In this document: piece after piece, positions 6,466 through 12,294 of the stretch
Layout of the letters: each line of letters opens with the position of its first letter
Position numbering within the stretch: position 1 is the first letter of the stretch
From: Chloroflexi bacterium RBG_16_60_22
GTDB taxonomy: Bacteria > Chloroflexota > Dehalococcoidia > Dehalococcoidales > RBG-16-60-22
DNA length: 12,479 bases
Reading direction: 5' to 3'
Assembly (NCBI GenBank): GCA_001796935.1
Contig: MGNX01000088.1
Span: forward strand, 3,217 to 15,695
Notes under the pieces: model-generated
The model's database searches: none
What the model was told of the DNA's origin: nothing
The model's input: only the letters and a program-made list of their open reading frames with translations
Made by a program: the position numbers and the translations under genes

Positions 6466-7797
6466 CTATTTGCGGTAAACGCCGTATTCCCTGGCGGCGG
6501 CCATCATCGCCCGCAGGTTCTCCGGGTTGCCGTTATCGATATTAGCCCCGCCGGAGAGAATATAGCCGCCCCCCTTACCGCAGGTCTCGATGAGCTGGCG
6601 GCAGTACGCCTTGACTTCCGCCGGCTGGCCGGTCACCAGCATGGAGGTGGGCACGTTGCCGGAGATGCAGCACTTATCGCCGAGGGCCTTTTTAGCTTTG
6701 GCCATGTCCGTTTTATCGAACATCCAGGCCACGGCGCCCCGGGGGAACTCGTTGACGCTGTCCAGGCGGGTCTCGTAGCTCCCTTCGGCGAAGAGGGTGG
6801 CGATGATGCCTTCGTTTACCAGGGCGTTGACGACCCTTTTCAGGGAGGGCCAGTAAAAGGTCTCGAACTGCTTCCGGGACATCCAGCCGTCGGCGCCCTT
6901 GTGCAGGGGGAAGAAGACCATCAGGCCGCGGGAGGCATTGGCGCTGGCCAGGGCGGCGTCGATGGTCAATTTGGTGATGACCTCCAGGGCCTCCAGGAGC
7001 TTGTCCGGCTGGCGGTACATGTCCATGATGATGCCCTGGGTGCCCCGCAGCGTGTCCCCGAGGGTATCGAACGGGGCCTTGGCCATGGCGCCCCGCAGCA
7101 TGGGGAAACCGGAGGCCATCGCCCGCCGCGAGAAATCGCCGATAACCTCCGACCAGACCGCGAGCGCCTGGCCGATATCGATAAGTCGCTGCATGGTGGC
7201 CTGGACGTCCGGGCGGGAGTAGGGTATGAAGTTCACCGCCGGCAGCTCGATGATGCTGGTGTAGGGCTGCAAATACCTGAAGGACTCAAACGCGCCGAAG
7301 ACGCGGGGCATGTAGACCCGCTGCCAGAAATCGGAGGGGTTCTTCAGCAGGAGGTCGTACTCGTCCGGCTTCATGTACTCCCCTTCGACGAACTGGATGC
7401 CGGTGGCGTTATCCGGCAGGCCGTGCCCCGGCCACTGGTAGAGCTTGCAGTCGAGCAGGTCATAGACCCTTCCCGGCAGGACCAGGGCGGGACTGGAGAA
7501 GGTGTCCATCTCGAACTCGCGGTTGAACCGTTCCCAGGCCTTGATAAGCCGGTCGTGGTCGTACATGACGGTATGCAAATCGGTGCCGTCGAGGTAGGCG
7601 GGCATGTTGCCCACCGGCAGCGAGACCGGCACCCGGTCCGGCTCCTTCACCTGGTAAACGTCAATCAGCCGCCTGGCCCTGGCCTTAAAGGCCTGTTTGG
7701 CCTCCTGGCTGACGAACTCGATGTCCGGCTCGAGCCACCACCGGAAGCGCTGCTGTTTCTTCTCTTCCGGGGTCATGTCTTCCCATTTTTTCTCCAT
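6466..7797 (-). CDS. Uroporphyrinogen decarboxylase superfamily protein (methyltransferase-like, not HemE)
   Basis: A 443-residue UroD-fold protein. Family text includes KEPDRVPVSLPVG (51-63), FDTLGD (243-248), the segment ending KQFETFYWPSLK (309-320), GNVPTSML (380-387) and GGANIDNGNPENLRAM (416-431). The arginine-rich substrate loop of true HemE is absent, so heme synthesis is unlikely. The fold is shared with corrinoid/coenzyme M methyltransferases such as MtaA, but their zinc motif (HxC plus a distal C) is not seen: FAEGSYETRL (336-345) stands where the HxC segment is expected, and GGANI where the last cysteine would be. A role in anaerobic methyl transfer or another decarboxylation is inference. 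An AAGGAG site lies about nine bases before the ATG. It follows the DUF169 gene by 123 bases. Confidence 0.85.
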   Translation of the reverse strand: MEKKWEDMTPEEKKQQRFRWWLEPDIEFVSQEAKQAFKARARRLIDVYQVKEPDRVPVSLPVGNMPAYLDGTDLHTVMYDHDRLIKAWERFNREFEMDTFSSPALVLPGRVYDLLDCKLYQWPGHGLPDNATGIQFVEGEYMKPDEYDLLLKNPSDFWQRVYMPRVFGAFESFRYLQPYTSIIELPAVNFIPYSRPDVQATMQRLIDIGQALAVWSEVIGDFSRRAMASGFPMLRGAMAKAPFDTLGDTLRGTQGIIMDMYRQPDKLLEALEVITKLTIDAALASANASRGLMVFFPLHKGADGWMSRKQFETFYWPSLKRVVNALVNEGIIATLFAEGSYETRLDSVNEFPRGAVAWMFDKTDMAKAKKALGDKCCISGNVPTSMLVTGQPAEVKAYCRQLIETCGKGGGYILSGGANIDNGNPENLRAMMAAAREYGVYRK

Positions 7798-7920
7798 GTT
7801 CGGCGGTCTCCTTGCAGTTATCTTGAAACGGCGTCAATGGCGGTTGGCGTCTCCGGTGTCAGTCTCCACGGAATTAACGGCAGCCCGGCATTTCCCCGCC
7901 CTTTACGGGGGCGGTACAGG
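7798..7920. other. Gap between the DUF169 and UroD-like genes
   Basis: This 123-base gap holds the UroD-like ribosome binding site and a weak hairpin (CCGCCC 7896-7901 with GGGCGG 7909-7914). I see no promoter or open frame of interest, so the two genes may share one transcript. Confidence 0.4.
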
Positions 7921-8664
7921 TCAGGCTGCTTCCTGTCGCTGGCTGGCGCTCAGCTTCTTGGTCTCCCTGATGAACCCTTCCCGGCCCAGCTTGAACCAGC
8001 GGGGCTCCCACTCCATATCGTTCAGGTTTTCAATGAGGGGGGAGATGGTATCGAAGGGGAAGGACAGGATAATCAGCCCGTCCGGCAGCACCTCCCGGGC
8101 TTTCATGCTGTAGCCGAAGCCGCTGACGGTGAAGTTCATCTCGCCGCTGAGGTAGGGGTGAGCGTATATCCAGGCACAGGCCAGGCAGGTGGTCCCCTTG
8201 GCGTGCCACATCTTCCCGTCCGAATAGCTGCTGGCCCGGAGGATGATTTCCGCCTGGGACGGGCTGGCGGTGATAATCAGGACATCAGGGTCGAAGGTCA
8301 TCTGGTCGTAGGCGGCGTGGGTAATAAATTTAACGGAATCCTTGGGCAGGACGGGAACGTAGTCGTAGATGCGGCGGTTGGCGCCCGCCGTCTTGAACAT
8401 GGAGTAGCTGGGCCCGAGCTGTCCGCTGTACATCACGGGCGGGAACTCCAGCATCCCCACCACCTGCTCCCCGCACTGCACCTTGGCCCGGTCGACGTAA
8501 AAAGGCCGGCCGGTCTGGGCTTCCTTGAAAAGCTCGCAGAGGGCCAGCTCCTTGTCCAGGAGCCTGATTCCCTCCGGCCGGTTGAGGGAGAAATTGACGC
8601 CGACCGGCTTCCTTTCGAAGTTGAATTTATCGAAGATAGAGTAGTCCGGCTTTTTCGTGCTCAT
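7921..8664 (-). CDS. DUF169 family protein
   Basis: A 247-residue protein with the layout of DUF169 (PF02596): a beginning with PVGVNFSLNRPEG (20-32), a cysteine-bearing segment LALCELFKEAQTGRPFYV (41-57), VQCGEQVVG (62-70), PDVLIITASPSQAEIILRAS, and a cysteine pair TTCLACAW (158-165). C43, C64, C160 and C163 are candidates for metal or thiol chemistry. The family's biochemical function is not established as far as I know. Members occur in anaerobes, and here the partner is a UroD-superfamily protein, which suggests a joint step. The start is set by GGGAGG five bases from the ATG. It is the first gene of the two-gene minus-strand unit. Confidence 0.82.
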   Translation of the reverse strand: MSTKKPDYSIFDKFNFERKPVGVNFSLNRPEGIRLLDKELALCELFKEAQTGRPFYVDRAKVQCGEQVVGMLEFPPVMYSGQLGPSYSMFKTAGANRRIYDYVPVLPKDSVKFITHAAYDQMTFDPDVLIITASPSQAEIILRASSYSDGKMWHAKGTTCLACAWIYAHPYLSGEMNFTVSGFGYSMKAREVLPDGLIILSFPFDTISPLIENLNDMEWEPRWFKLGREGFIRETKKLSASQRQEAA

Positions 8665-8687
8665 GGCGGCCTCCCTTTCTGAATGGG

Positions 8688-8717
8688 ATTATAACACGGG
8701 AATAATCGGTGCCACAA
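8688..8717 (-). promoter_or_regulatory. Promoter of the DUF169 / UroD-like unit
   Basis: On the minus strand: TTGTGG (8712-8717), 18 bases, then an extended -10, TGTTATAAT, whose TATAAT occupies 8688-8693. The TG extension compensates for the poor -35. The leader would be about 17 bases. Confidence 0.6.
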
Positions 8718-8749
8718 TCGGCGGCGCTTGCTTTAAGCCTCACCCCATT

Positions 8750-9021
8750 TTAACCTCACCCCCTTAATCCCCCTCTCTGCCTTGTCCCAAATGTCATTCT
8801 GAGGAGCGCAGCGACGAAAGAATCCCCGCCGCCTTAGACCCTTCGCTACGCTCAGGGTGACATGGATAAAGTACTTTCAGGGCAAAGCCATCTGGCTGGA
8901 AAGGGGGAGATGTTTTAAGAAGGGGCGAAGCCCCCTCTATTCTATACTCCCCTCTCCAACCTAAAAAATTCGGGCCAAAATACGATGATTCTAGCTGGAG
9001 AGGGGTCAGGGGTGAGGTAAA
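8750..9021. mobile_element. MITE-like repeat-rich noncoding block
   Basis: This 0.27-kb block is bounded by imperfect inverted arms: left CCTCACCCCCTTAATCCCCC (8754-8773, continuing CTCTC) and right GGAGAGGGGTCAGGGGTGAG (8997-9016, continuing GTAAA). Inside are repeat copy B, a GGGGC-gaa-GCCCC hairpin (8922-8934), and CCCCTCTCC (8949-8957), which pairs exactly with GGAGAGGGG (8997-9005). There is no coding frame. It resembles a non-autonomous miniature element or a decayed composite; target-site duplications were not identified. Confidence 0.5.
8780..8870 (+). repeat. Dispersed intergenic repeat, copy B
   Basis: The better preserved partner of the repeat at 4868 (80 of 91 positions identical). 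As plus-strand RNA, GTCATTCTGAG (8793-8803) pairs with CTCAGGGTGAC (8851-8861) over all eleven positions, two as G-U wobbles. The core GAGGAGCGCAGCGACGAA (8801-8818) is identical to that in the hairpin repeat at 6363-6380. Confidence 0.8.
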
Positions 9022-9050
9022 GCCGGTCAGTCGTGTTCGGACGGGGCCAA

Positions 9051-9090
9051 TATAATAGCCTGTTATCCCCCCGATTTGATAGACTATAAA
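9051..9090 (+). promoter_or_regulatory. Candidate -10 boxes for the PIG-L gene
   Basis: TATAAT at 9051-9056 and TATAAA at 9085-9090 are plausible -10 elements upstream of the PIG-L start, but neither has a convincing -35 at the right distance. Which one is used, if either, cannot be decided by eye. Confidence 0.3.
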
Positions 9091-9135
9091 TAGACGCTGT
9101 CAGTCAGAAGTAGTTTTAACGGGATTGTACCCGAA

Positions 9136-9987
9136 TTGAATCAAAGGACGCTGATTTTCGTCGGGGCGCACCCGGACGACGAGACCTTCGGCCTGGGGGG
9201 CACGCTGGCCCGGTACGCCGCCGCGGGGGTCAGGGTCTATTACGCCTGCGCCACTAAAGGCGAGGTCGGCTCGCCCAACCCGGAGAGCTACCCGGGGGAA
9301 GAGGCCTTCGCCAGCATCCGCTGGGCGGAGCTGGAATGCGCCTCCCAGATTCTCGGGTTGAGCGGCGTTATCCACCTCGGCTACCGCGACTCCGGCATGC
9401 CCGGCTCGGCGGACAACCGCCACCCCCGCGCCCTGGCGGCGGCGCCGCCGGAGGAGGTAACCGGTCGCATCGTCAGGGTCATCCGGGAGCTGAAGCCGCA
9501 GGTGGTGATTACCTTCGACCCCATCGGGGGGTACCGCCACCCGGACCACATCGCCGTGCACAACGCCACGGTGCGGGCCTTCCACGCCGCCGGCGACGCA
9601 GCCCGCTACCCCGAGGCCGGCCCGGCCTTTCAGCCGCATAAGCTGTACTTTCACATCTTTCCCCGCGGGTTACTGAAGCTGGCGGTTAAAATTTTACCTC
9701 TCCTCGGGCAGGACCCCCACCGCTTCGGGCGGAACAGGGACGTTGACCTCGCCAGCCTGCTAGAGGTGGACTTTCCCGTAAACGCCGCGCTGCGCCACGA
9801 TAAACGGCTCCTGGCCCGCCGCGACCGGGCGGCGGCCTGCTACGTGAGCCAGGCCGATACCGGCCCGCCGCGCGCCGGCCTGCTCAGTTTCTTTTTCCGG
9901 TTCGTCCGGCAGCGCGATAACTTCACCCGCGCCTATCCGCCGGGCGATAAAAGGAAGGAAAAAGACCTCTTCGAAGGGGTATTATAA
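9136..9987 (+). CDS. PIG-L / LmbE family zinc-dependent deacetylase
   Basis: A 283-residue PIG-L/LmbE protein. The zinc-site signature AHPDDE is at residues 11-16, with the strand LIFVG before it. GYRHPDHIAVH (132-142) supplies the downstream zinc histidine and its usual context, and the C-terminal DNFTRAYP is typical. The family removes acetyl groups from N-acetylglucosamine-type substrates such as glycolipid intermediates, mycothiol or bacillithiol precursors and antibiotic intermediates; which one applies here is unknown. The likely start is TTG at 9136, since no ATG lies in frame before the catalytic motif. Only a poor GGGA (9121-9124) is upstream, so the start is less certain than the gene. 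It converges on the DUF3052-like gene with seven bases between their stops. Confidence 0.9.
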   Translation: MNQRTLIFVGAHPDDETFGLGGTLARYAAAGVRVYYACATKGEVGSPNPESYPGEEAFASIRWAELECASQILGLSGVIHLGYRDSGMPGSADNRHPRALAAAPPEEVTGRIVRVIRELKPQVVITFDPIGGYRHPDHIAVHNATVRAFHAAGDAARYPEAGPAFQPHKLYFHIFPRGLLKLAVKILPLLGQDPHRFGRNRDVDLASLLEVDFPVNAALRHDKRLLARRDRAAACYVSQADTGPPRAGLLSFFFRFVRQRDNFTRAYPPGDKRKEKDLFEGVL

Positions 9988-9994
9988 GGTGGGA

Positions 9995-10387
9995 TTACTT
10001 GCCGACCTTCTCCGTCGGCCGGAACCTCATGGCCGACCACACGTCGTCGATGGAGACCATGGCCACCCCGGAAAGGCGGTACTTCTTCATGGCCGCCCAT
10101 AAAATATCGCGATTCAGGTCGGTGCTTACCTTGGAAGTCCCCTTGGGATAGGATATCCAGAGGAGACCGTCACGCTTCAGCGCCTTGATGGCGGCCGGGA
10201 TAAGCTCCTCGAGTTCCTCACTGTTCCTGACGAAGACCTGCACAAAATCCAGGCTGGCATCGGGCTGGCCGGCCGTACCGGGGCCGGTCGCGACGCCGGG
10301 CCGGTCAACGTAGCCGGGGGGTGCGTTGACCACCAGCGCCCGGTCGGACTTCAACTGGAGCTTCCTGGCCAGGGTACTTAGCGGCAT
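9995..10387 (-). CDS. DUF3052-like conserved protein
   Basis: A 130-residue protein from the ATG at 10387. Family-like stretches are LARKLQLKSDRALVVNAPPG (6-25), DFVQVFVRNSEELEELIPAA (47-66), LKRDGLLWISYPKG (70-83), TDLNRD (89-94) and VSIDDVWSAMRFRP (111-124). This pattern is common to small conserved proteins often labelled DUF3052; the fold looks like a Rossmann-type alpha/beta sheet without a visible cofactor loop, and the function is unknown. I prefer the ATG at 10387 over an in-frame start at 10474, because conservation begins there and the longer version would overlap the NYN gene by 58 bases. It starts 29 bases after the NYN stop, so the two are likely co-transcribed. Confidence 0.75.
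   Translation of the reverse strand: MPLSTLARKLQLKSDRALVVNAPPGYVDRPGVATGPGTAGQPDASLDFVQVFVRNSEELEELIPAAIKALKRDGLLWISYPKGTSKVSTDLNRDILWAAMKKYRLSGVAMVSIDDVWSAMRFRPTEKVGK
10001..10019. terminator. Hairpin at the PIG-L / DUF3052 convergence
   Basis: GCCGAC (10001-10006) and GTCGGC (10014-10019) form a 6-bp stem with a 7-base loop, inside the last codons of the DUF3052-like gene and 14 bases past the PIG-L stop. It lacks a T-run; termination of the PIG-L transcript here is only a possibility. Confidence 0.3.
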
Positions 10388-10416
10388 ATGGAACTTCTTG
10401 GCTGGTCCGTCGCGCG

Positions 10417-11391
10417 TCAGGGGGCGCCTGGGGCGGGTAGTCGCTTGACGATGGAGTTCCCCTGGCGGGACCACCTCGCCTGGAGGTACTCGCTGGACTC
10501 CAGGAGCCCCCGTATCGTCTTGTACTGGGAGTCCTTCAGCTTGCTGACCCCGATGACCTCGGCGGCTATCTTCGCGGCGGCCGACAGGGTAACCGAATGC
10601 CCGTATTTGGCCAGTCTCTCCCCCCAGCGCGTGTCTATCTGGCGGTCCCAGTCGGCCGGTCGCTGGGGCTGGTCCGGGCCGGACGGGGCGGTGTCCGCCA
10701 GTTCGACCATGACGTCGCCGCCTCCCTTGCGGAGCCCGACCTTGATGGCCGGGGAAGCCCGGAGGTATCTGGCGAAAGTCGTGTAGCCAAGCGCCCGGAA
10801 ATCGAAGCTCGGGTCGAGGCGCTGCATCGTCTGGTAAAGCTTGCTGCCGATTACCTTGCCCTCTTCGTCCATGGTCGCCTGTACCGCCCGGATGAGGAGG
10901 GCATCGCTGCTCCGTTTTTCCGGGGACGGTCCTGATACCGCCGCCTTCCGGCTCTGGCCCAGGAAGTAGTACTTGTCGCAGGATATCACCAGGGTGCGGG
11001 GGGCCGTCGTCTGGCGTCCCGCCCCCATCACCGTCTTGCCGGCTGCCCGCAGCTTGTTGACCAGCGGGATGAAGTCGCTGTCCGAGGAGACAATCACGAA
11101 GGTATTCACCGGCGACTGGTGCAGCAGGTCGATGGCATCAATGGCCAGCCGGATGTCACTGGAGTTCTTGCCCTTTGACCCCGAGTGAAACTGCTGGATG
11201 GGTTCGATGCCGAGCTCGAGGAGCTGGTCGCGTTTATTGCCGGCGCTGGACCAGTCGGCATAGGCCCTCTTGACGATAATCCGGCCGACATCGGATATCT
11301 GGTCGAACAGCCACTGGATTGAATCAAGACCCACGTTCTCGAAATCGATAAGGGCGGCCACGAGCGTTTCGATACCTTGCCTCGCCTCCAT
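10417..11391 (-). CDS. NYN (PIN-like) domain protein with LOTUS/OST-HTH domain
   Basis: A 324-residue protein. Residues 10-145 form a NYN domain, the PIN-like metal-dependent ribonuclease fold: ALIDFENVG (13-21) with D16 and N19, SSDIRLAIDAIDLL (77-90) with D79, and VIVSSDSDFIPLVNKLR (99-115) with D104 and D106, so the acidic catalytic set appears intact. Residues 160-232 fit a LOTUS/OST-HTH domain (LLIRAVQATMDEEGKVIGSKLY, then FRALGYTTFARYL), a putative RNA-binding winged helix. A C-terminal helical part (about 255-318) may be a second, weaker module of this kind. Likely role: RNA cleavage or processing; the target is unknown. I start at the ATG at 11391 (AAGGAG six bases upstream); a TTG one codon earlier is the alternative. 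The DUF3052-like gene follows 29 bases later. Confidence 0.9.
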   Translation of the reverse strand: MEARQGIETLVAALIDFENVGLDSIQWLFDQISDVGRIIVKRAYADWSSAGNKRDQLLELGIEPIQQFHSGSKGKNSSDIRLAIDAIDLLHQSPVNTFVIVSSDSDFIPLVNKLRAAGKTVMGAGRQTTAPRTLVISCDKYYFLGQSRKAAVSGPSPEKRSSDALLIRAVQATMDEEGKVIGSKLYQTMQRLDPSFDFRALGYTTFARYLRASPAIKVGLRKGGGDVMVELADTAPSGPDQPQRPADWDRQIDTRWGERLAKYGHSVTLSAAAKIAAEVIGVSKLKDSQYKTIRGLLESSEYLQARWSRQGNSIVKRLPAPGAP

Positions 11392-11429
11392 CAAAAGCTC
11401 CTTCAGTAGATAATGATTGACTTAGCTAC

Positions 11430-11458
11430 AGTGTAGGCTTGTGCCATTGCCGTGTCAA
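11430..11458 (-). promoter_or_regulatory. Promoter of the NYN / DUF3052 unit
   Basis: On the minus strand: TTGACA (11453-11458), 17 bases, TACACT (11430-11435). The consensus -35 is one half of the perfect palindrome at 11453-11466. The leader of about 32 bases includes the AAGGAG site. Confidence 0.6.
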
Positions 11459-11476
11459 TATTGACAGCCAATATTG
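11453..11476. promoter_or_regulatory. Palindromic operator candidate over the NYN -35 box
   Basis: TGTCAATATTGACA (11453-11466) is a perfect 14-bp dyad. Its core CAATATTG occurs again at 11469-11476, thirteen bases from the first copy. A dyad covering the -35 plus a neighbouring core is a common repressor arrangement. No regulator for it is evident in the window. Confidence 0.5.
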
Positions 11477-11501
11477 AAACGGCGGCATGTACTGGATTGG
11501 T

Positions 11502-11539
11502 GGAGATAGGGGACAGTAGGCAGAACTTTTTCTATCTCC
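11502..11539. repeat. Small inverted repeat in the AT-rich tail
   Basis: GGAGATAG (11502-11509) and CTATCTCC (11532-11539) pair perfectly around a 22-base loop. Function unknown. A lone TATAAT lies shortly downstream (11560-11565). Confidence 0.4.
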
Positions 11540-11659
11540 TTCGCGCTAAACACCTAGATTATAATGAGCTTCGGTGCACAAAACAAGCGAATGTTGCCCA
11601 ATGGCACAACTTATTAAAATTTTAGGAGCCTACTCGCATCGTGACGGAGGCTTTCGGCC

Positions 11660-11738
11660 CCTGGTTCAGTTAAATCGCGGTTGAAACTACTTCGGTGCGG
11701 GTACTTGGCTATGTCAACCCCGATTGAATTAAACTGGG
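11660..11738. ncRNA. Long imperfect hairpin, candidate structured RNA or MITE remnant
   Basis: Bases 11660-11684 pair with 11714-11738 over 25 positions, with three mismatches and three wobbles when read as plus-strand RNA, around a 29-base loop. The strongest blocks are GGTTGA/TCAACC next to the loop and GCTAA-type pairing beyond it. There is no open frame here. It could be a small RNA, possibly from the TATAAT at 11560-11565, or the fold of a degenerate miniature transposon. No known RNA family was recognised. Confidence 0.4.
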
Positions 11739-11775
11739 ACCTTGGTTCTACTCAATCTTGGTTGTTCTGCTGTTA

Positions 11776-11805
11776 TTGACATTGCCAACTACCTACCCAT
11801 ATAAT
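11776..11805 (+). promoter_or_regulatory. Consensus promoter of the 31-residue membrane peptide
   Basis: TTGACA (11776-11781), 18 bases, TATAAT (11800-11805): both hexamers are exact consensus. Transcription starting near 11812 would give a leader of about 29 bases that includes AGGAGG at 11826-11831. Confidence 0.75.
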
Positions 11806-11840
11806 ATTGCCATATAACAAAACGCAGGAGGCATGATGAT

Positions 11841-11936
11841 ATGGGACTACTTTATCAAATCCTCATTATATTTATTGCGTTAGCCCTCATTATTATACTT
11901 GTAAAAGATGTTATTATTCCTTTACTTGCTGGCTAG
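11841..11936 (+). CDS. Tiny hydrophobic membrane peptide (31 aa)
   Basis: A 31-residue peptide beginning MGLLYQILIIFIALALIIIL and ending in IPLLAG. One unbroken hydrophobic helix covers residues 3-21, followed by VKDV and a short hydrophobic tail. The case for a real gene is a perfect AGGAGG (11826-11831) nine bases before this ATG, preceded by an exact consensus promoter. Two ATGs at 11833 and 11836 are closer to the ribosome binding site but sit in a frame that stops after 16 codons, so they might compete for initiation. Its 3' end overlaps by 23 bases the end of a small membrane-protein gene on the other strand. Single-helix peptides include type I toxins, regulators of membrane complexes and holin-like proteins; none can be chosen. 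Confidence 0.65.
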   Translation: MGLLYQILIIFIALALIIILVKDVIIPLLAG

Positions 11937-12093
11937 TTTTTGAGACTAATTTAGCATATTCTCGGCAGATTAAGTAAGTGCCCGCAAGTATTGACACGGA
12001 ACCTGTTGCTAGTAGAATAGCGCCGTGTTCCAGTCCTTCGCTGAATAGGACACTACCTAATCCTACAGCCAATATACCTAGATATTTCTTCAT
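11914..12093 (-). CDS. Small two-helix membrane protein (59 aa)
   Basis: A 59-residue protein from the ATG at 12091-12093, starting MKKYLGILAVGLGSVLFSEG. Two hydrophobic segments (about 4-19 and 24-43), rich in glycine and alanine, suggest a membrane hairpin, ending in a polar tail (CREYAKLVSKTSQQVKE). The start is well supported: AAGGAGGT at 12102-12109 with eight bases of spacing. A longer in-frame reading up to 12165 lacks such a site. I see no clear promoter. I do not recognise the family. It converges with the 31-residue peptide gene, and their last 23 bases overlap, so their transcripts would be antisense at the 3' ends. Confidence 0.7.
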   Translation of the reverse strand: MKKYLGILAVGLGSVLFSEGLEHGAILLATGSVSILAGTYLICREYAKLVSKTSQQVKE

Positions 12094-12294
12094 TCCTACT
12101 AACCTCCTTGTATTTTTGTCCACAACTAAGATTGAGTAATAAGGGGACCTTTGAAACCTTGACATTTCAGACGAAGAATGCTAAATTTTCGCCTAAGTTC
12201 AACGATAATTCGTTTATACAGACTTCACAAGAACCCACACCCCAGTTGGCTGGTGAACAATTAAATACACACACTGAGAGGTTGAGAAATTTAC
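12094..12294. other. Noncoding AT-rich gap before the amidohydrolase
   Basis: This gap holds the ribosome binding site of the 59-residue gene on the minus strand and, at its far end, a GAGAGGT (12276-12282) that may serve the amidohydrolase. A 75-codon plus-strand frame crosses it but has no supporting start signal. TATACA at 12215-12220 is a possible -10 without a -35. Nothing else is recognisable. Confidence 0.4.

Noticed and set aside
6466..7797. hemE (true uroporphyrinogen decarboxylase)
   Set aside because: The N-terminal arginine-rich substrate loop of HemE is missing and the protein is longer than usual for HemE.
6901..8682. Plus-strand open frame of 593 codons opposite the UroD-like and DUF169 genes
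   Set aside because: It is antisense to two genes with clear family motifs and good ribosome binding sites, spans the gap between them, and its translation is low-complexity with no recognisable domain; long antisense frames are common in GC-rich coding DNA.
4868..8870. CRISPR array
   Set aside because: The repeats are three widely separated copies of unequal type with genes between them, not regularly spaced repeats with spacers.
9100..9654. Minus-strand frame opposite the N-terminal half of the PIG-L gene
   Set aside because: The plus strand carries AHPDDE and HPDH zinc motifs; the minus frame shows no family features.
10388..10474. Longer N-terminus for the DUF3052-like protein
   Set aside because: The extra residues are charged and lack family similarity, and they would overlap the NYN gene; conservation starts at the ATG at 10387.
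11660..11738. tRNA gene
   Set aside because: There is no acceptor-stem/CCA end, T-loop motif or cloverleaf spacing; the fold is one long hairpin.
12094..12165. N-terminal extension of the 59-residue membrane protein
   Set aside because: The perfect AAGGAGGT lies inside the extension and directs initiation to the ATG at 12093.
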